This document shows, piece after piece, positions 9,473 to 18,225 of a stretch of DNA of 64,000 nt. The number at the start of each line of letters is the position of its first letter. The first letter of the stretch is position 1. Where the stretch lies: NCBI GenBank assembly GCA_028282005.1, contig JANQIV010000112.1, positions 27,436 through 91,435 of the forward strand. The letters run 5' to 3'. The translations under genes and the position numbers were made by a program. This stretch comes from Melioribacteraceae bacterium. Lineage in GTDB: Bacteria; Bacteroidota; Ignavibacteria; Ignavibacteriales; Melioribacteraceae. The notes below the pieces were generated by a model. The model did no database searches. It was not told where the DNA came from and saw nothing but the letters and a program-made list of their open reading frames with translations.

Positions 9473-9535
9473 TGTCATTCTGAACTTGTTTCAGAATCTT
9501 GCCAGAATAGATTCCGGATCAAGTCCGGAATGACA
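9473..9535. repeat. palindromic intergenic repeat, copy 2
   Basis: About 63 bp with perfect 8-bp inverted ends (TGTCATTC and GAATGACA). It holds an inner hairpin TCTGAA/TTCAGA and a second hairpin TTCCGGA/TCCGGAA. It lies between the divergent methyltransferase and FKBP genes and matches the block order of 8472-8549. Confidence 0.75.
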
Positions 9536-9620
9536 AATCAAAAAATAAGGATCAAAAATTTGATTTAGAGTTTTTCTGAAACTATTTTCGTTACCTTAAT
9601 TGAAATCTATTGGAGAAATA

Positions 9621-10304
9621 ATGAGATACTTTTTAATTCTTATTTTATTAATAACTACAAATTGTGCTCAACAAACAGAAACAGATTTGACCACAAAAAT
9701 TGATTCTGTCAGCTATTCGGTTGGACATAGCTTGGGGCAAAATATTAGAGTTCAAAATTTGGATCTGGAATTGGAAGTGCTAATTAAAGGATTGAAAGAT
9801 GGTATTGGCAATGATTCGAGTTTACTTTCCGAAGAAGAAATTACTCAAATACTTGTGGCTTTTCAGCAGGAACAAATTCAAAAACAAAATGCAAAGTTAG
9901 AAGCAGAAAAAAAAATAAACCTGGAAGCTGAACAAAAATTCCTTGCAGAAAATAAAACGAAAGAAGGTGTTGTAACTTTACCAAGCGGACTGCAATACAA
10001 AGTAATTACAAATGGAAATGGCCCTAAACCAAAGGGGACTGACAAAGTAAAAGTAAATTATCGCGGTACTTTAATTGACGGTACTGAATTTGACAATTCT
10101 TACAAAAGAGCGCAACCGTTAACTTTTGAACTTGGCAAAGTAATTAAAGGCTGGACAGAAGGTGTTCAGCTTATGCCTGTTGGTTCAAAATTTATGTTTT
10201 ACATTCCGTCAAACTTGGCGTACGGACCGAACAGAAGAAGTGAAATTATTGGTCCAAATTCATGTTTGATTTTTGAAATCGAATTGCTCTCAATAGAGAA
10301 GTAA
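9621..10304 (+). CDS. FKBP-type peptidyl-prolyl cis-trans isomerase, exported (Mip/FkpA-like)
   Basis: A cell-envelope protein-folding isomerase. I choose the ATG at 9621, which has a GGAG ribosome binding site five bases upstream, over an in-frame TTG at 9600. The N-terminus is then MRYFLILILLITTNC, a probable lipoprotein signal with Cys 15 as anchor, although Asn before Cys is atypical. Residues ~20-110 form the helical Mip/FkpA dimerisation region (SYSVGHSLGQNIR). The C-terminal ~110 residues are the FKBP domain: LPSGLQYKVI, VKVNYRGTLIDGTEFDNSY, VIKGWTEGVQLMPVGSKFMFYIP, LAYGP. Its stop abuts the stop of the convergent RNA methyltransferase gene with no gap. Confidence 0.9.
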   Translation: MRYFLILILLITTNCAQQTETDLTTKIDSVSYSVGHSLGQNIRVQNLDLELEVLIKGLKDGIGNDSSLLSEEEITQILVAFQQEQIQKQNAKLEAEKKINLEAEQKFLAENKTKEGVVTLPSGLQYKVITNGNGPKPKGTDKVKVNYRGTLIDGTEFDNSYKRAQPLTFELGKVIKGWTEGVQLMPVGSKFMFYIPSNLAYGPNRRSEIIGPNSCLIFEIELLSIEK

Positions 10305-11447
10305 TTAAGTATACTTAGCTTTCTTGCTGCCTTTGTACATTTCGTATTTGTGCAGTTTTACTTCAAGCGGCCCATTAAATAAAGTAAGTTTTTTTGAAGG
10401 ACGAAGCCCTAAGTTTTTTAGGGCTTCTTTGTTTGAAGTCAATATCCATGCATCGTAGCCGACGTAGTTTGCTTTTAATGCATCACCGATCATTTTATAA
10501 AAATCATTTATGTCATTCTTTTTCATTCTTTCACCGTAAGGGGGATTGATTATTAATGTCCCGCTACCCTCAGGCGGTGTCGACTGCGAAAACTGTTTCG
10601 TTAAAAATTTTACAGAATCTTTCAGTTCAGCATTACTTAAATTCTCTTCAGTAATTTTTATCGTGTTGGAGTTTATGTCGGAACCCAAAATATCAATTTC
10701 AACGTCTTTGATTTTTTCTTCGGATTTCTTTTTGATTTTTTGCCAAAGTACTGAATCAAAATCTTTCCAGTTCATAAAACCGAATTTATCTCGAATTAAG
10801 CCGGGAGCTTTGTTTGCTGCAATCATTGCTGCTTCAATCAAGATTGTGCCCGATCCGCACATCGCATCAACAAAATTTGTTTTGCCATCCCACCCCGAAT
10901 GTTTAATAATCCCGGCAGCAAGCACTTCATTTAACGGAGCCTGGTTTTTACTTTTCCGGTAGCCTCTTTTATGAAGTGATTCTCCTGAACTATCGAGTGA
11001 GATTGTGCATTTCTCTTGATTGATATGAACATTAATTTTCAGTGATGGATTTTCAATATTTACATCCGGGCGTTCATTAAATTTATTACGGAACTGATCA
11101 GCAATAGCATCTTTGGTTTTTAGCGAAACATATTTTGAATGCTTAAAAAATTTGGAATGTACAACACTTTCAATTGAAAAAGTATCTTTGTTTGAAATGT
11201 ATTTGCTCCAGTCGATCTTTTTTACACATTTGTACAACTCATCTTCATTACGGACATAATAAGTTTTAATCGGCACCAAAATGTTAAGAGCCGTTCTCAA
11301 TTGAAGATTTGCTTTATAAAGTAGTTCTTTGTTCCCTTCAAAATAAACAGCACGGGTGGTGGTTTTTATCTCTTGTGCATTCAGCTCTTTTAATTCTTCA
11401 GCAAGAACGTTTTCCAATCCAAATAATGTTTTTGCAATTAACTTAAT
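10305..11447 (-). CDS. THUMP-domain class I rRNA methyltransferase (RlmL/RlmK N-terminal type)
   Basis: A cytoplasmic RNA methyltransferase of the YcbY/RlmL N-terminal family, which makes m2G in 23S rRNA. The THUMP domain covers residues ~40-165. The Rossmann methyltransferase domain has FVDAMCGSGTILIEAAMIA (motif I) and the base-amine motif NPPYGERM. The first ATG/GTG/TTG in frame is TTG at 11417, but translation upstream of it gives KLIAKTLFGLENVLAEEL, the conserved N-terminus of the family. An in-frame stop lies nine codons before that. The only start-like codon in between is ATT at 11447, eight bases after an AAGGA ribosome binding site, so I annotate an ATT start. The fallback is TTG at 11417. 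Confidence 0.85.
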   Translation of the reverse strand: MKLIAKTLFGLENVLAEELKELNAQEIKTTTRAVYFEGNKELLYKANLQLRTALNILVPIKTYYVRNEDELYKCVKKIDWSKYISNKDTFSIESVVHSKFFKHSKYVSLKTKDAIADQFRNKFNERPDVNIENPSLKINVHINQEKCTISLDSSGESLHKRGYRKSKNQAPLNEVLAAGIIKHSGWDGKTNFVDAMCGSGTILIEAAMIAANKAPGLIRDKFGFMNWKDFDSVLWQKIKKKSEEKIKDVEIDILGSDINSNTIKITEENLSNAELKDSVKFLTKQFSQSTPPEGSGTLIINPPYGERMKKNDINDFYKMIGDALKANYVGYDAWILTSNKEALKNLGLRPSKKLTLFNGPLEVKLHKYEMYKGSKKAKYT

Positions 11448-11459
11448 TTCGAAATTCCT

Positions 11460-11945
11460 TTAATTTGATAAATATTTTTCCGGTATAATTATGGGTTCTT
11501 TTTCGTCATACCAGATTATTGAAATAATTTTCCAGTTTTCGTTTTCTTTGATTAGCTGAATGCTGTTAACCCCTCTTTTGTAGGGCTTTGCTTCATAAGT
11601 GCTTAACCGATGTGCAATGTTGCCAAAGAGCTCTGTTTTTCCCCAGAGCTCCTTTTCTTCAAAGTATGTTTTTTTATTTTTAGTAATAGCGTCTTTGTAC
11701 ATTTGAGCAAATTCAGTTGGAGTCCATTTACCTGGGTTTGCTTCACTTGTTGAAACTAATTTCGCATCTTTAAAGAAAACACTTTCAAATTTTTCCCAAT
11801 CTGGTTCACGGCTTTCATCTCTCGTAATTGAATCGTACAAATTGTCGATTACTATTTTAATTTTCTCGAGATCTTCTTTTTCAGTTTTTGTTTGAGAAAA
11901 ATTCACTGAGACAGCCATTAAAAAAAGAATAATGATGTTTTTCAT
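11460..11945 (-). CDS. exported NTF2-like (SnoaL/DUF4440-type) protein
   Basis: A 161-residue protein with an N-terminal signal peptide (MKNIIILFLMAVSVNFSQ) and one NTF2-like cone-shaped domain. The landmarks are the helix DLEKIKIVIDNLYDSI, WEKFESVFFKDAKLVS, the AHRLSTYEAK strand and the C-terminal ENWKIISIIWYDE. Such domains often act as small-molecule binding pockets or simple isomerases, but no catalytic residues can be assigned here. It lies 12 bp upstream of the RNA methyltransferase gene and 17 bp downstream of the M29 aminopeptidase, all on the minus strand, so the three are probably co-transcribed. Function unknown. Confidence 0.75.
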   Translation of the reverse strand: MKNIIILFLMAVSVNFSQTKTEKEDLEKIKIVIDNLYDSITRDESREPDWEKFESVFFKDAKLVSTSEANPGKWTPTEFAQMYKDAITKNKKTYFEEKELWGKTELFGNIAHRLSTYEAKPYKRGVNSIQLIKENENWKIISIIWYDEKEPIIIPEKYLSN

Positions 11946-11962
11946 TTTATTTACCGTTCAAC

Positions 11963-13156
11963 TTATTTCGGTACTACCCAAATGTTGTTTTCAATTTCCA
12001 GTTTAACGTCATCCAAATAAATTGCTTTGCCACTTCCATCTTTTCTAAAATCAGTTACAATGTCAACGTGTTGTGCCGACTCATTAAAGATACCTTGTGA
12101 TTTAAATTCTTCAATACTTTTTTTGCCTTCTTCATTGCCGGGATCGTCAACATAACATTCGGGATAACTTTGTCCAATCGCAATGTGGAAAGTACCGCCA
12201 ACTTTTTCAACAAATAATGGGTGTTTTAAAACTTTGCTGATTCCGTTATTCATTCCAAGTGCGCATTCACCAAGTCTGTGCGAACCTTCGTCGGTTTCAA
12301 TAATCTTTTGAAGAGCTTCGTGGCCTTTATCTGCAGAGTATTCAACAATTTTTCCGTCTTCAAATTTTAGGTAGATACCTTGAATATCTGTTCCGCCTTG
12401 GAATACCGGGAGGTCAACAAATATTTCACCTTCAACCGTGTTTGCATCCGGACTGGTAAAAACTTCACCATCGGGGAAGTTTCTTTTGCCGGTACATTTA
12501 ACAACATTTCTTCCGGAGATATCCATTTTCAATTCAAGCTCGTGATCTTTATTAGGACAATGTGTAATCACACGAAGTTCATCACTCTTTAATAAGGTTT
12601 GATAAATATCTTCTTCAACTTCGTCAAGTAATCGCGGATCAACTGTTGAAGCACTGACAACAACAGTTGTGTAATCTTCAAGTGTTAAACCTTCCATATC
12701 TGCAAAACCTTGTGTCGGGAAAAGAGTGAGTACCCACGGTTTTGAAAGTCTTATATTTTTAATTGGTGCGTCGGCTTTCATTACTTCCTGTGCAAGTTCT
12801 TCATTTACGCCTTGAAAAAACTCAGTGTTTTGAACACCAAGAATTTCGATATATTTTGTCATTGCGTTGTAACGGTCAAAATGCCATTGGGGTACGTTTT
12901 CAATCTGCTCTTTACTGCCATGCTTTGCAATTGAAGCTCCCCAAACTTTTCCCCTATCATTATCTGGTGCAACAATGTTTATATCAGCTATTGCACCTTT
13001 TTCATAAATTTTATCCTGCATTACTGAGATTAATGGCCAGCAAATGTTTTCTCCTTTTACCATTACAATATCATCTTTGGAGATTCCGCCAAGTGAATAA
13101 TCTAAAATGTATTCTGCCCAAATTTCTAAATCTTTTTGATCAATTTTTGCACTCAT
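11963..13156 (-). CDS. M29 family aminopeptidase (AmpS/thermophilic type)
   Basis: A cytoplasmic metallo-aminopeptidase of the M29 family, which releases N-terminal residues using two metal ions. The ATG at 13156 has an AGAGGA ribosome binding site six bases upstream and is preferred over an in-frame TTG at 13177. The protein is 397 residues, close to the usual ~400. The C-terminal catalytic half shows NFPDGEVFTSP, the metal-ligand Glu in EGEIFVDLP, RLGECALG, FHIAIGQSYP and the ESAQHVDIV segment. There is no signal peptide. It is first in a minus-strand group with the NTF2-like protein and RNA methyltransferase. The natural substrates are unknown. Confidence 0.9.
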   Translation of the reverse strand: MSAKIDQKDLEIWAEYILDYSLGGISKDDIVMVKGENICWPLISVMQDKIYEKGAIADINIVAPDNDRGKVWGASIAKHGSKEQIENVPQWHFDRYNAMTKYIEILGVQNTEFFQGVNEELAQEVMKADAPIKNIRLSKPWVLTLFPTQGFADMEGLTLEDYTTVVVSASTVDPRLLDEVEEDIYQTLLKSDELRVITHCPNKDHELELKMDISGRNVVKCTGKRNFPDGEVFTSPDANTVEGEIFVDLPVFQGGTDIQGIYLKFEDGKIVEYSADKGHEALQKIIETDEGSHRLGECALGMNNGISKVLKHPLFVEKVGGTFHIAIGQSYPECYVDDPGNEEGKKSIEEFKSQGIFNESAQHVDIVTDFRKDGSGKAIYLDDVKLEIENNIWVVPK

Positions 13157-13240
13157 TTTTTCCTCTTTCTGATTCAATTATTTAATATTTTACGAGATCA
13201 ATGTATTATTAATTTTCCCAAAACTAAATCTAATAATAAT

Positions 13241-13966
13241 ATGTTTAGAAAAATACCATTAGCGATATTTCTTCTTTTTCTAATTCAATTTACTTCTTGC
13301 TCAAGTAACCGCGAAATCATATCGTACGAACCATTAGAGCAGATTCTTAAAAAACCATTAAATGAATGGACTTTGGGTGACTGCAATAAAGTTATAAAAA
13401 GTTATTCAACACATAATGAAAGAGGGTATTCCAAGATGAAGAAGATGTCTGCAAATAATGTAAAAGTTTACATTACTGCAGTGCCCTTGCATGAACAAAC
13501 GATTAAAGCAAGAGTTAAAAAAGAAGCATTGGTAAGGAGATATACTGATAATGATTTTATTTTAAGACTTAAAGAAGAACTCGAGTTTTTTACAAATAAA
13601 ACTGTCGATATTAATTCAGGAAAAATAATCCTAAAATCTGGTATTGAGAATCAAAAACTAAAGGCATTATCATTTGATGTAAATATTGAAAATATCACAG
13701 ATCCAATAGTGGGTTTAGAAATGTATAATGCAGAACTTGGATTTTTTATTGAATCCAAAGATGGAAAATTTGGCAGAGTGACCGAATTATACAGTCATTA
13801 TTATGAAGATTATTTTATCCTTTATGATCAGGTAAGTGCGATTTTTACATTTTCATTAATTGATGATTCAAGCGAAAAGATTTACAAGAATGATATCCTT
13901 ACTGAAGGATATCAACTTGTCTTTAATGGATTGAGTGTGGAACCTGTTATATTAAAATGGTTTTAA
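13241..13966 (+). CDS. lipoprotein of unknown function
   Basis: A 241-residue probable lipoprotein. Starting at the ATG at 13241 gives MFRKIPLAIFLLFLIQFTSC, with a lipobox ending at Cys 20; the frame upstream of that ATG overlaps the divergent aminopeptidase gene and is not needed. The mature part is mixed alpha/beta, with PLNEWTLGDCNKVIKSYS near the start and IVGLEMYNAELGFFIESKDGKFGR in the middle. I recognise no domain. It resembles other lone Bacteroidota lipoproteins found beside housekeeping genes. It ends three bases from the stop of the convergent DUF6265-like gene. Confidence 0.75.
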   Translation: MFRKIPLAIFLLFLIQFTSCSSNREIISYEPLEQILKKPLNEWTLGDCNKVIKSYSTHNERGYSKMKKMSANNVKVYITAVPLHEQTIKARVKKEALVRRYTDNDFILRLKEELEFFTNKTVDINSGKIILKSGIENQKLKALSFDVNIENITDPIVGLEMYNAELGFFIESKDGKFGRVTELYSHYYEDYFILYDQVSAIFTFSLIDDSSEKIYKNDILTEGYQLVFNGLSVEPVILKWF

Positions 13967-13969
13967 GTT

Positions 13970-14419
13970 TTATTCAACTTTTACAAAAGTGAAAGCAACT
14001 TCTTTTGGTTCACCATTTTCCACACCATGGATAGTAACTTCAATTGTGTTCTTTTTTGTAAAATGATAAATAAGTTTTTGCGGGAAATCATGCTCAGGAT
14101 TCTCAAAAACAAAATTGTCATTTTCGGATGAGGTCAAATAAAATAGTGCGGGCTTCTGGTTTTTAGGGGCTGCAATATATGCCCAGAAATTTCCAACCTT
14201 CTTCACATATAAAACTTCGTTTATTTTCTTTTGATTATTCTTTGTTGAAAAACTGATCCCGGTTATTTCCGTGTCATCTTTTATCGTCCATTCTTCATAT
14301 GCTTCAAATCTGTCGGTATCAATTTTCCATTTACCGGGGAGCAAATTTAAAATTTGATCCTGTCCATTCATTGCAGAAGATAAAATTATTAAGGAGAGCA
14401 AAATTTTCATTTTAGTCAT
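13970..14419 (-). CDS. exported DUF6265-like (lipocalin-type) protein
   Basis: A 149-residue exported protein with a short signal (MTKMKILLSLIILSSAMNGQ) followed by one beta-rich domain. LLPGKWKID at the start and VFENPEHDFPQKLIYHF near the end match the DUF6265 pattern seen in many Bacteroidota. The fold is probably a small lipocalin-like barrel. No ligand or reaction can be assigned. The ATG has a GGAAG ribosome binding site. It sits 12 bp downstream of another lipocalin-like gene on the same strand, so the two are probably co-transcribed. Confidence 0.75.
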   Translation of the reverse strand: MTKMKILLSLIILSSAMNGQDQILNLLPGKWKIDTDRFEAYEEWTIKDDTEITGISFSTKNNQKKINEVLYVKKVGNFWAYIAAPKNQKPALFYLTSSENDNFVFENPEHDFPQKLIYHFTKKNTIEVTIHGVENGEPKEVAFTFVKVE

Positions 14420-14431
14420 TTAACTTCCTTT

Positions 14432-15517
14432 CTAGATTTCCTTCTTCAATTTAATTAATTGTTTTGAAATTTGTTGCTGAGTTGAATCAATAATTGTATA
14501 TCTCAAAATCTCAAATTTATTTTCATTGTTAATTTTATATTTATCTATTTCAGTTGTACTTTTTGAATAAAGTTGTGAATACTCATCAAATTTCAATTCA
14601 TTATTTGTTTCTTTCCAGAGTTTCGTAATTATTCCCGAATCAGTTTTATCATCCAATCTCATTGAAAGCCAAACTTTATTCAGCTCTCTGTAAGTTAACA
14701 TCCCGACTTCTTCATAATTTGATTCAGACTTTAATTCGTAAAACATAGAAATACCGTTTTGAGTTTTCCACCCATTCAATTCGATGTTCTCTATTTTAGT
14801 TCCATTATTAGTTGAATCGGAAATTGTCCCTTTCCAATTTCCCTCGAGAAAGTGAAATCTTTTGCTTTCTTCGGATGTACTATAGCTATCGTCCGAATAT
14901 GAATGGAATGTCTCATTTGGATTCGGCCATTCCGGAATATTTTTTTTACGGAAGTTCTCCATTATCCAATTTGTTCTCCAGGTTTTACCGGTATCCAAAG
15001 AGGAACCGTCATTCCAGCGGTATGAAGTGTCTGTAATATCTGAAAATGTGAAACGGCTTTTAATTAATCTGCCGTTTTGATTCGGATACTGATTGAAAAT
15101 TTCGCCTCTATTAAAACGGAAATTACCAGTTAAAAAGAAAAATCCTCCATTGTTAGGCTGAGGCCAGTTTAAGCACACGATCCATTTATCTTGTGCTTTA
15201 TCATAGTAACGGAGACTGAAACCTTTTACTAAATTGTTGTTTCGACCGGTGCCATCCCAAAATTCCATAATTGCTTTACCATCTAAAACCGGCCAAACTT
15301 TGAGGTATCCTTCACCTTCATCTTTCCAAGAATTGTCATCTTGCCTAAACCGGTTGTTCACATACCACTCGCCAATCCAAAAATCAAATTGGCGAGCTTT
15401 TTTAAATGACCAATCATCTGAATAAAACTTTTTATCATTTATTATGAATGAATTGAAAATGGAAAATGAAATTATTGATAATGCTGTAAGTCCGAAAAAA
15501 GAAATTATGTTTTTCAA
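14432..15517 (-). CDS. exported protein with two DUF1579-like domains
   Basis: A 361-residue protein with an N-terminal hydrophobic signal or anchor (residues 5-25) and two beta-rich units. The first opens with FDFWIGEWYVNN (~45-200) and the second with FHFLEGNWKG (~220-360). This F-x-G-x-W opening is the hallmark of DUF1579/heme-binding-protein-like barrels, so the gene looks like an internal duplication. Many Trp and Tyr residues line the first unit, suggesting a hydrophobic ligand. TTG start preceded by AGGAG. Function unknown; grouping with the DUF6265-like gene suggests a shared small-molecule binding role in the periplasm. Confidence 0.75.
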   Translation of the reverse strand: MKNIISFFGLTALSIISFSIFNSFIINDKKFYSDDWSFKKARQFDFWIGEWYVNNRFRQDDNSWKDEGEGYLKVWPVLDGKAIMEFWDGTGRNNNLVKGFSLRYYDKAQDKWIVCLNWPQPNNGGFFFLTGNFRFNRGEIFNQYPNQNGRLIKSRFTFSDITDTSYRWNDGSSLDTGKTWRTNWIMENFRKKNIPEWPNPNETFHSYSDDSYSTSEESKRFHFLEGNWKGTISDSTNNGTKIENIELNGWKTQNGISMFYELKSESNYEEVGMLTYRELNKVWLSMRLDDKTDSGIITKLWKETNNELKFDEYSQLYSKSTTEIDKYKINNENKFEILRYTIIDSTQQQISKQLIKLKKEI

Positions 15518-15563
15518 TTTTTTTCTCCTCTATTTTACAAATCTTGTCCTCCAAGCTGCTTTA

Positions 15564-16742
15564 CTAGCGAAGAAGAATCATCTTTTTACTTTCGATGAAT
15601 GATCCGGCCTGAAGAGTATAAAAATAAATTCCACTTACCAATTGTTCAGCATTAAACTGTACGTCGTATGTTCCGGCTGACTGTTGTTCGTCAACTAAAG
15701 TTGTAATTTGATTCCCAAGTACGTCAAAAACTTTTAACTTAACTTCACTGATGGCTGATAAATGGTAACTAATAACAGTATTCGGATTAAACGGATTCGG
15801 GTAATTTTGATTTAGTTTGTATTCTGAAATGATTTCAGAATTATTTTCTTCAACATCTGTTACATTATCAATCACACCCTCAATTTTTCTTACTAATACC
15901 GGGTTAATATCTTGTGCAGAATTTGTCGAAACCTTATCGCTTATATAAATGGTATTGCCGTCGGGACTGAGTCCAATTCCGTTTGGCCTTGAGAAAGTTG
16001 CCGAAAAGGCGTCCCCATCATCATTGCCGTTATTTCCTGAACCTGCCAATATTTTTGTAGTTCCGTCTAATTCAACTTCGTAGATTCTGTTTCCGCCACG
16101 GTCAACAACATAGAGCCTTCCGTTTCTGTAAGTTAAATGTCCGTTATTACTGCCTGGCAAAGTAGCTATAACTGAGACCTGTCCTTCGGGCGTAATTTTG
16201 ACCACAAAACCATTATTAAAATTACAAGTATATAAGTTGCCATTTTCATCTGATGTAAGTCCATTCGGACAGCTCAATAAAATGCTTTGTGCAAGTATCG
16301 TTGAACTTCCGTCAGGGTTAACTTTTCTTATTGAATTTGCACCGCAGTTTGCAACGAACAAAACACCGTCTTTATCAATTGCTACCCCCACTGGGCTAGC
16401 GTGTCCTGAAGAAATATTTTCAACATTTCCGTTAGCATCAATTCTGCTAATAACTCCTGAATTGATATTTGACTGGTAAAGAAATCCGTCGTAGTAAAAA
16501 TTTCCCGAAGCACCGTTTAATCCGGTTGCGAAAACTTCTACTTCACCATCCGGTGAAATTTTGTAAACTTCTTCTCCACCGCCTGATAATGTTTCCCCAA
16601 AGTTTGCGACGTAGATATTTCCGGAACTGTCTACAGACAACCCCCCGCTTGCATTTAATTGACCGGTTAAAGTTGTTACTTGCTGAGAATGTATTAAAGT
16701 GCTGATTAAAAATATAAATGCTATAGTCGATATGACTCTCAT
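15564..16742 (-). CDS. secreted NHL/SMP-30-type beta-propeller with T9SS C-terminal sorting domain
   Basis: A 392-residue extracellular protein. A signal peptide (residues 1-19) precedes repeated beta-propeller blades with the recurrent pattern DxxGNxYVANxG, e.g. VDSSGNIYVANFGE, DKDGVLFVANCG, DENGNLYTCNF and SPDGNTIYISD, to about residue 285. The last ~85 residues form a type IX secretion sorting domain: NQNYPNPFNPNTVISYHL, KVFDVLGNQ, LVSGIYFYTLQAG and KKMILLR. By family knowledge the domain is cleaved after export through the outer membrane. Whether the propeller is a lactonase-like enzyme or a binding module cannot be told. ATG with a GGGGGAA ribosome binding site. Confidence 0.9.
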   Translation of the reverse strand: MRVISTIAFIFLISTLIHSQQVTTLTGQLNASGGLSVDSSGNIYVANFGETLSGGGEEVYKISPDGEVEVFATGLNGASGNFYYDGFLYQSNINSGVISRIDANGNVENISSGHASPVGVAIDKDGVLFVANCGANSIRKVNPDGSSTILAQSILLSCPNGLTSDENGNLYTCNFNNGFVVKITPEGQVSVIATLPGSNNGHLTYRNGRLYVVDRGGNRIYEVELDGTTKILAGSGNNGNDDGDAFSATFSRPNGIGLSPDGNTIYISDKVSTNSAQDINPVLVRKIEGVIDNVTDVEENNSEIISEYKLNQNYPNPFNPNTVISYHLSAISEVKLKVFDVLGNQITTLVDEQQSAGTYDVQFNAEQLVSGIYFYTLQAGSFIESKKMILLR

Positions 16743-16842
16743 GTTTCCCCCATTTTTTTGTTTTGTTGAAAATTACGGGGTGAATTTAGCTTTAATTATT
16801 CGACAAGTCGTCTCATTTGCGGTTGGTGAGACCAATTTGAGT

Positions 16843-18048
16843 TTAAAATCCGCTGAACCAATCCAATGTACTTTTGAACCATGGGCTTTCGGAACCTTCG
16901 TGATCTTTTCCGTCGTAACCAATTATTGAAATTTTTTGTGGATCAGCACCATTGCTAAGAAATTTTTGATACGTATTAAGCGAATTTTGATAATAAGTTG
17001 TTGAATCATCTTTCCCGTAGTGAAGCATAGTTGGAGTCACAGGGGTCCAATTATAAATATTGCTTTCAACTAATTTTAATTTCACCTTATTATTTGGATT
17101 TGATTCAAACTCGTTAAGGAAAGATTGATTGTATAAGGTATCGTGATTTAAGACCCCGTTTGCAAAATCAATTGAGATAACATTTTCTGAGAAAAAATTA
17201 TCTTCAAATGCGCCGGGTAGATTCAGAATTTTTTCAAATTCACTTGCGTAGGGTTCTTTGAAGAAATCTGATAAAGGATTGCTCCAATCATAAATTTGAT
17301 GGAAAGTAATAATAATATATGCACCTCCTAACGCTTCTGTCGGTGTGTCTCCAAGTATCCTGTTGGTAAATGTATAATCCATATCATAGGCTCCGGAAGC
17401 CGGGGAAGATGCGATTAAGTTAATATTCAAACCTGGATTTTGTTCGATTCTTCTTTGGGCGCCAAGTACAATATTTGCTCCTTCTGAAAATCCTGTTATA
17501 AAAATTTTATTTTCATAGTTTACATTATATTGATCCAATAAATCTTTTGCTGAATTAATAATTCCAACTACTGCTTCTGCACCAGGTTCCGGCAGAAGCC
17601 ACGGATGAAATTCGTTAGCAGATTCTCCGAATCCTATGTAATCAGGTGCTAAAACTATATAGCCTGCTGATGAAAACTGTGTAAACCTGTGAATAAAATT
17701 TCCCTTCACAGCATTAGAAGGAGCCCAAGAATCTCTCTGAAGCGTTCCGTGATTATCTATTAATATGCTGGGTGTTTCAATATCTTTTGGAATTGCTACC
17801 GCACCGGAAGCAGTAATATTTTTACCTTTATGATTAATATTATATATAATTTTATGGACAGAGACATCATACTTAAAATACAACATCACATTAGTAAAAC
17901 TGCTGCCGTTTTTAATTTCTTCAGCGGTCATTTCGAATAATTTGTTTGGTATTTCTTGTGAAGTGTTTCTAATAGGATTTGAAGATTCATCACCGCTGCA
18001 AGCAACAATAATTATGAAAACAATAATTAAGTATTTATAATTACTCAC
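16843..18048 (-). CDS. lipoprotein alpha/beta-hydrolase, secretory lipase-like
   Basis: A 401-residue probable lipoprotein (Cys 17 in FIIIVACSGD) with an alpha/beta-hydrolase fold. The nucleophile elbow is GFSEG, preceded by GYIVLAPDYIGFGES, which resembles secretory lipases and prolyl-type hydrolases. Likely acid and base residues are the Asp in HYGKDDSTTYY and the His in GYDGKDHEGS near the C-terminus. It would act in the periplasm or on the cell surface on esters. GTG start behind a G-rich ribosome binding site. It is separate from the propeller gene (100 bp) and faces away from the serine hydrolase region. Substrate unknown. Confidence 0.85.
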   Translation of the reverse strand: MSNYKYLIIVFIIIVACSGDESSNPIRNTSQEIPNKLFEMTAEEIKNGSSFTNVMLYFKYDVSVHKIIYNINHKGKNITASGAVAIPKDIETPSILIDNHGTLQRDSWAPSNAVKGNFIHRFTQFSSAGYIVLAPDYIGFGESANEFHPWLLPEPGAEAVVGIINSAKDLLDQYNVNYENKIFITGFSEGANIVLGAQRRIEQNPGLNINLIASSPASGAYDMDYTFTNRILGDTPTEALGGAYIIITFHQIYDWSNPLSDFFKEPYASEFEKILNLPGAFEDNFFSENVISIDFANGVLNHDTLYNQSFLNEFESNPNNKVKLKLVESNIYNWTPVTPTMLHYGKDDSTTYYQNSLNTYQKFLSNGADPQKISIIGYDGKDHEGSESPWFKSTLDWFSGF

Positions 18049-18225
18049 AAAACCCCCAAAAGTTTTTACAAAAATTATTGAAAAGTAAAAGCCAAAATAG
18101 GTTTAATCATATTTTAATAAATCATATGTATATATGGTTTTTAATCTAGATTACCCTGAAATGACGATAATTAAACTATATGTTTTATTGGAAGTTTTAA
18201 GAGTTGATTATGGCAATAAACTATT

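Noticed and set aside
10546..10962. 138-residue plus-strand frame inside the rRNA methyltransferase gene
   Set aside because: Antisense shadow: the minus strand encodes clear THUMP and NPPY motifs.
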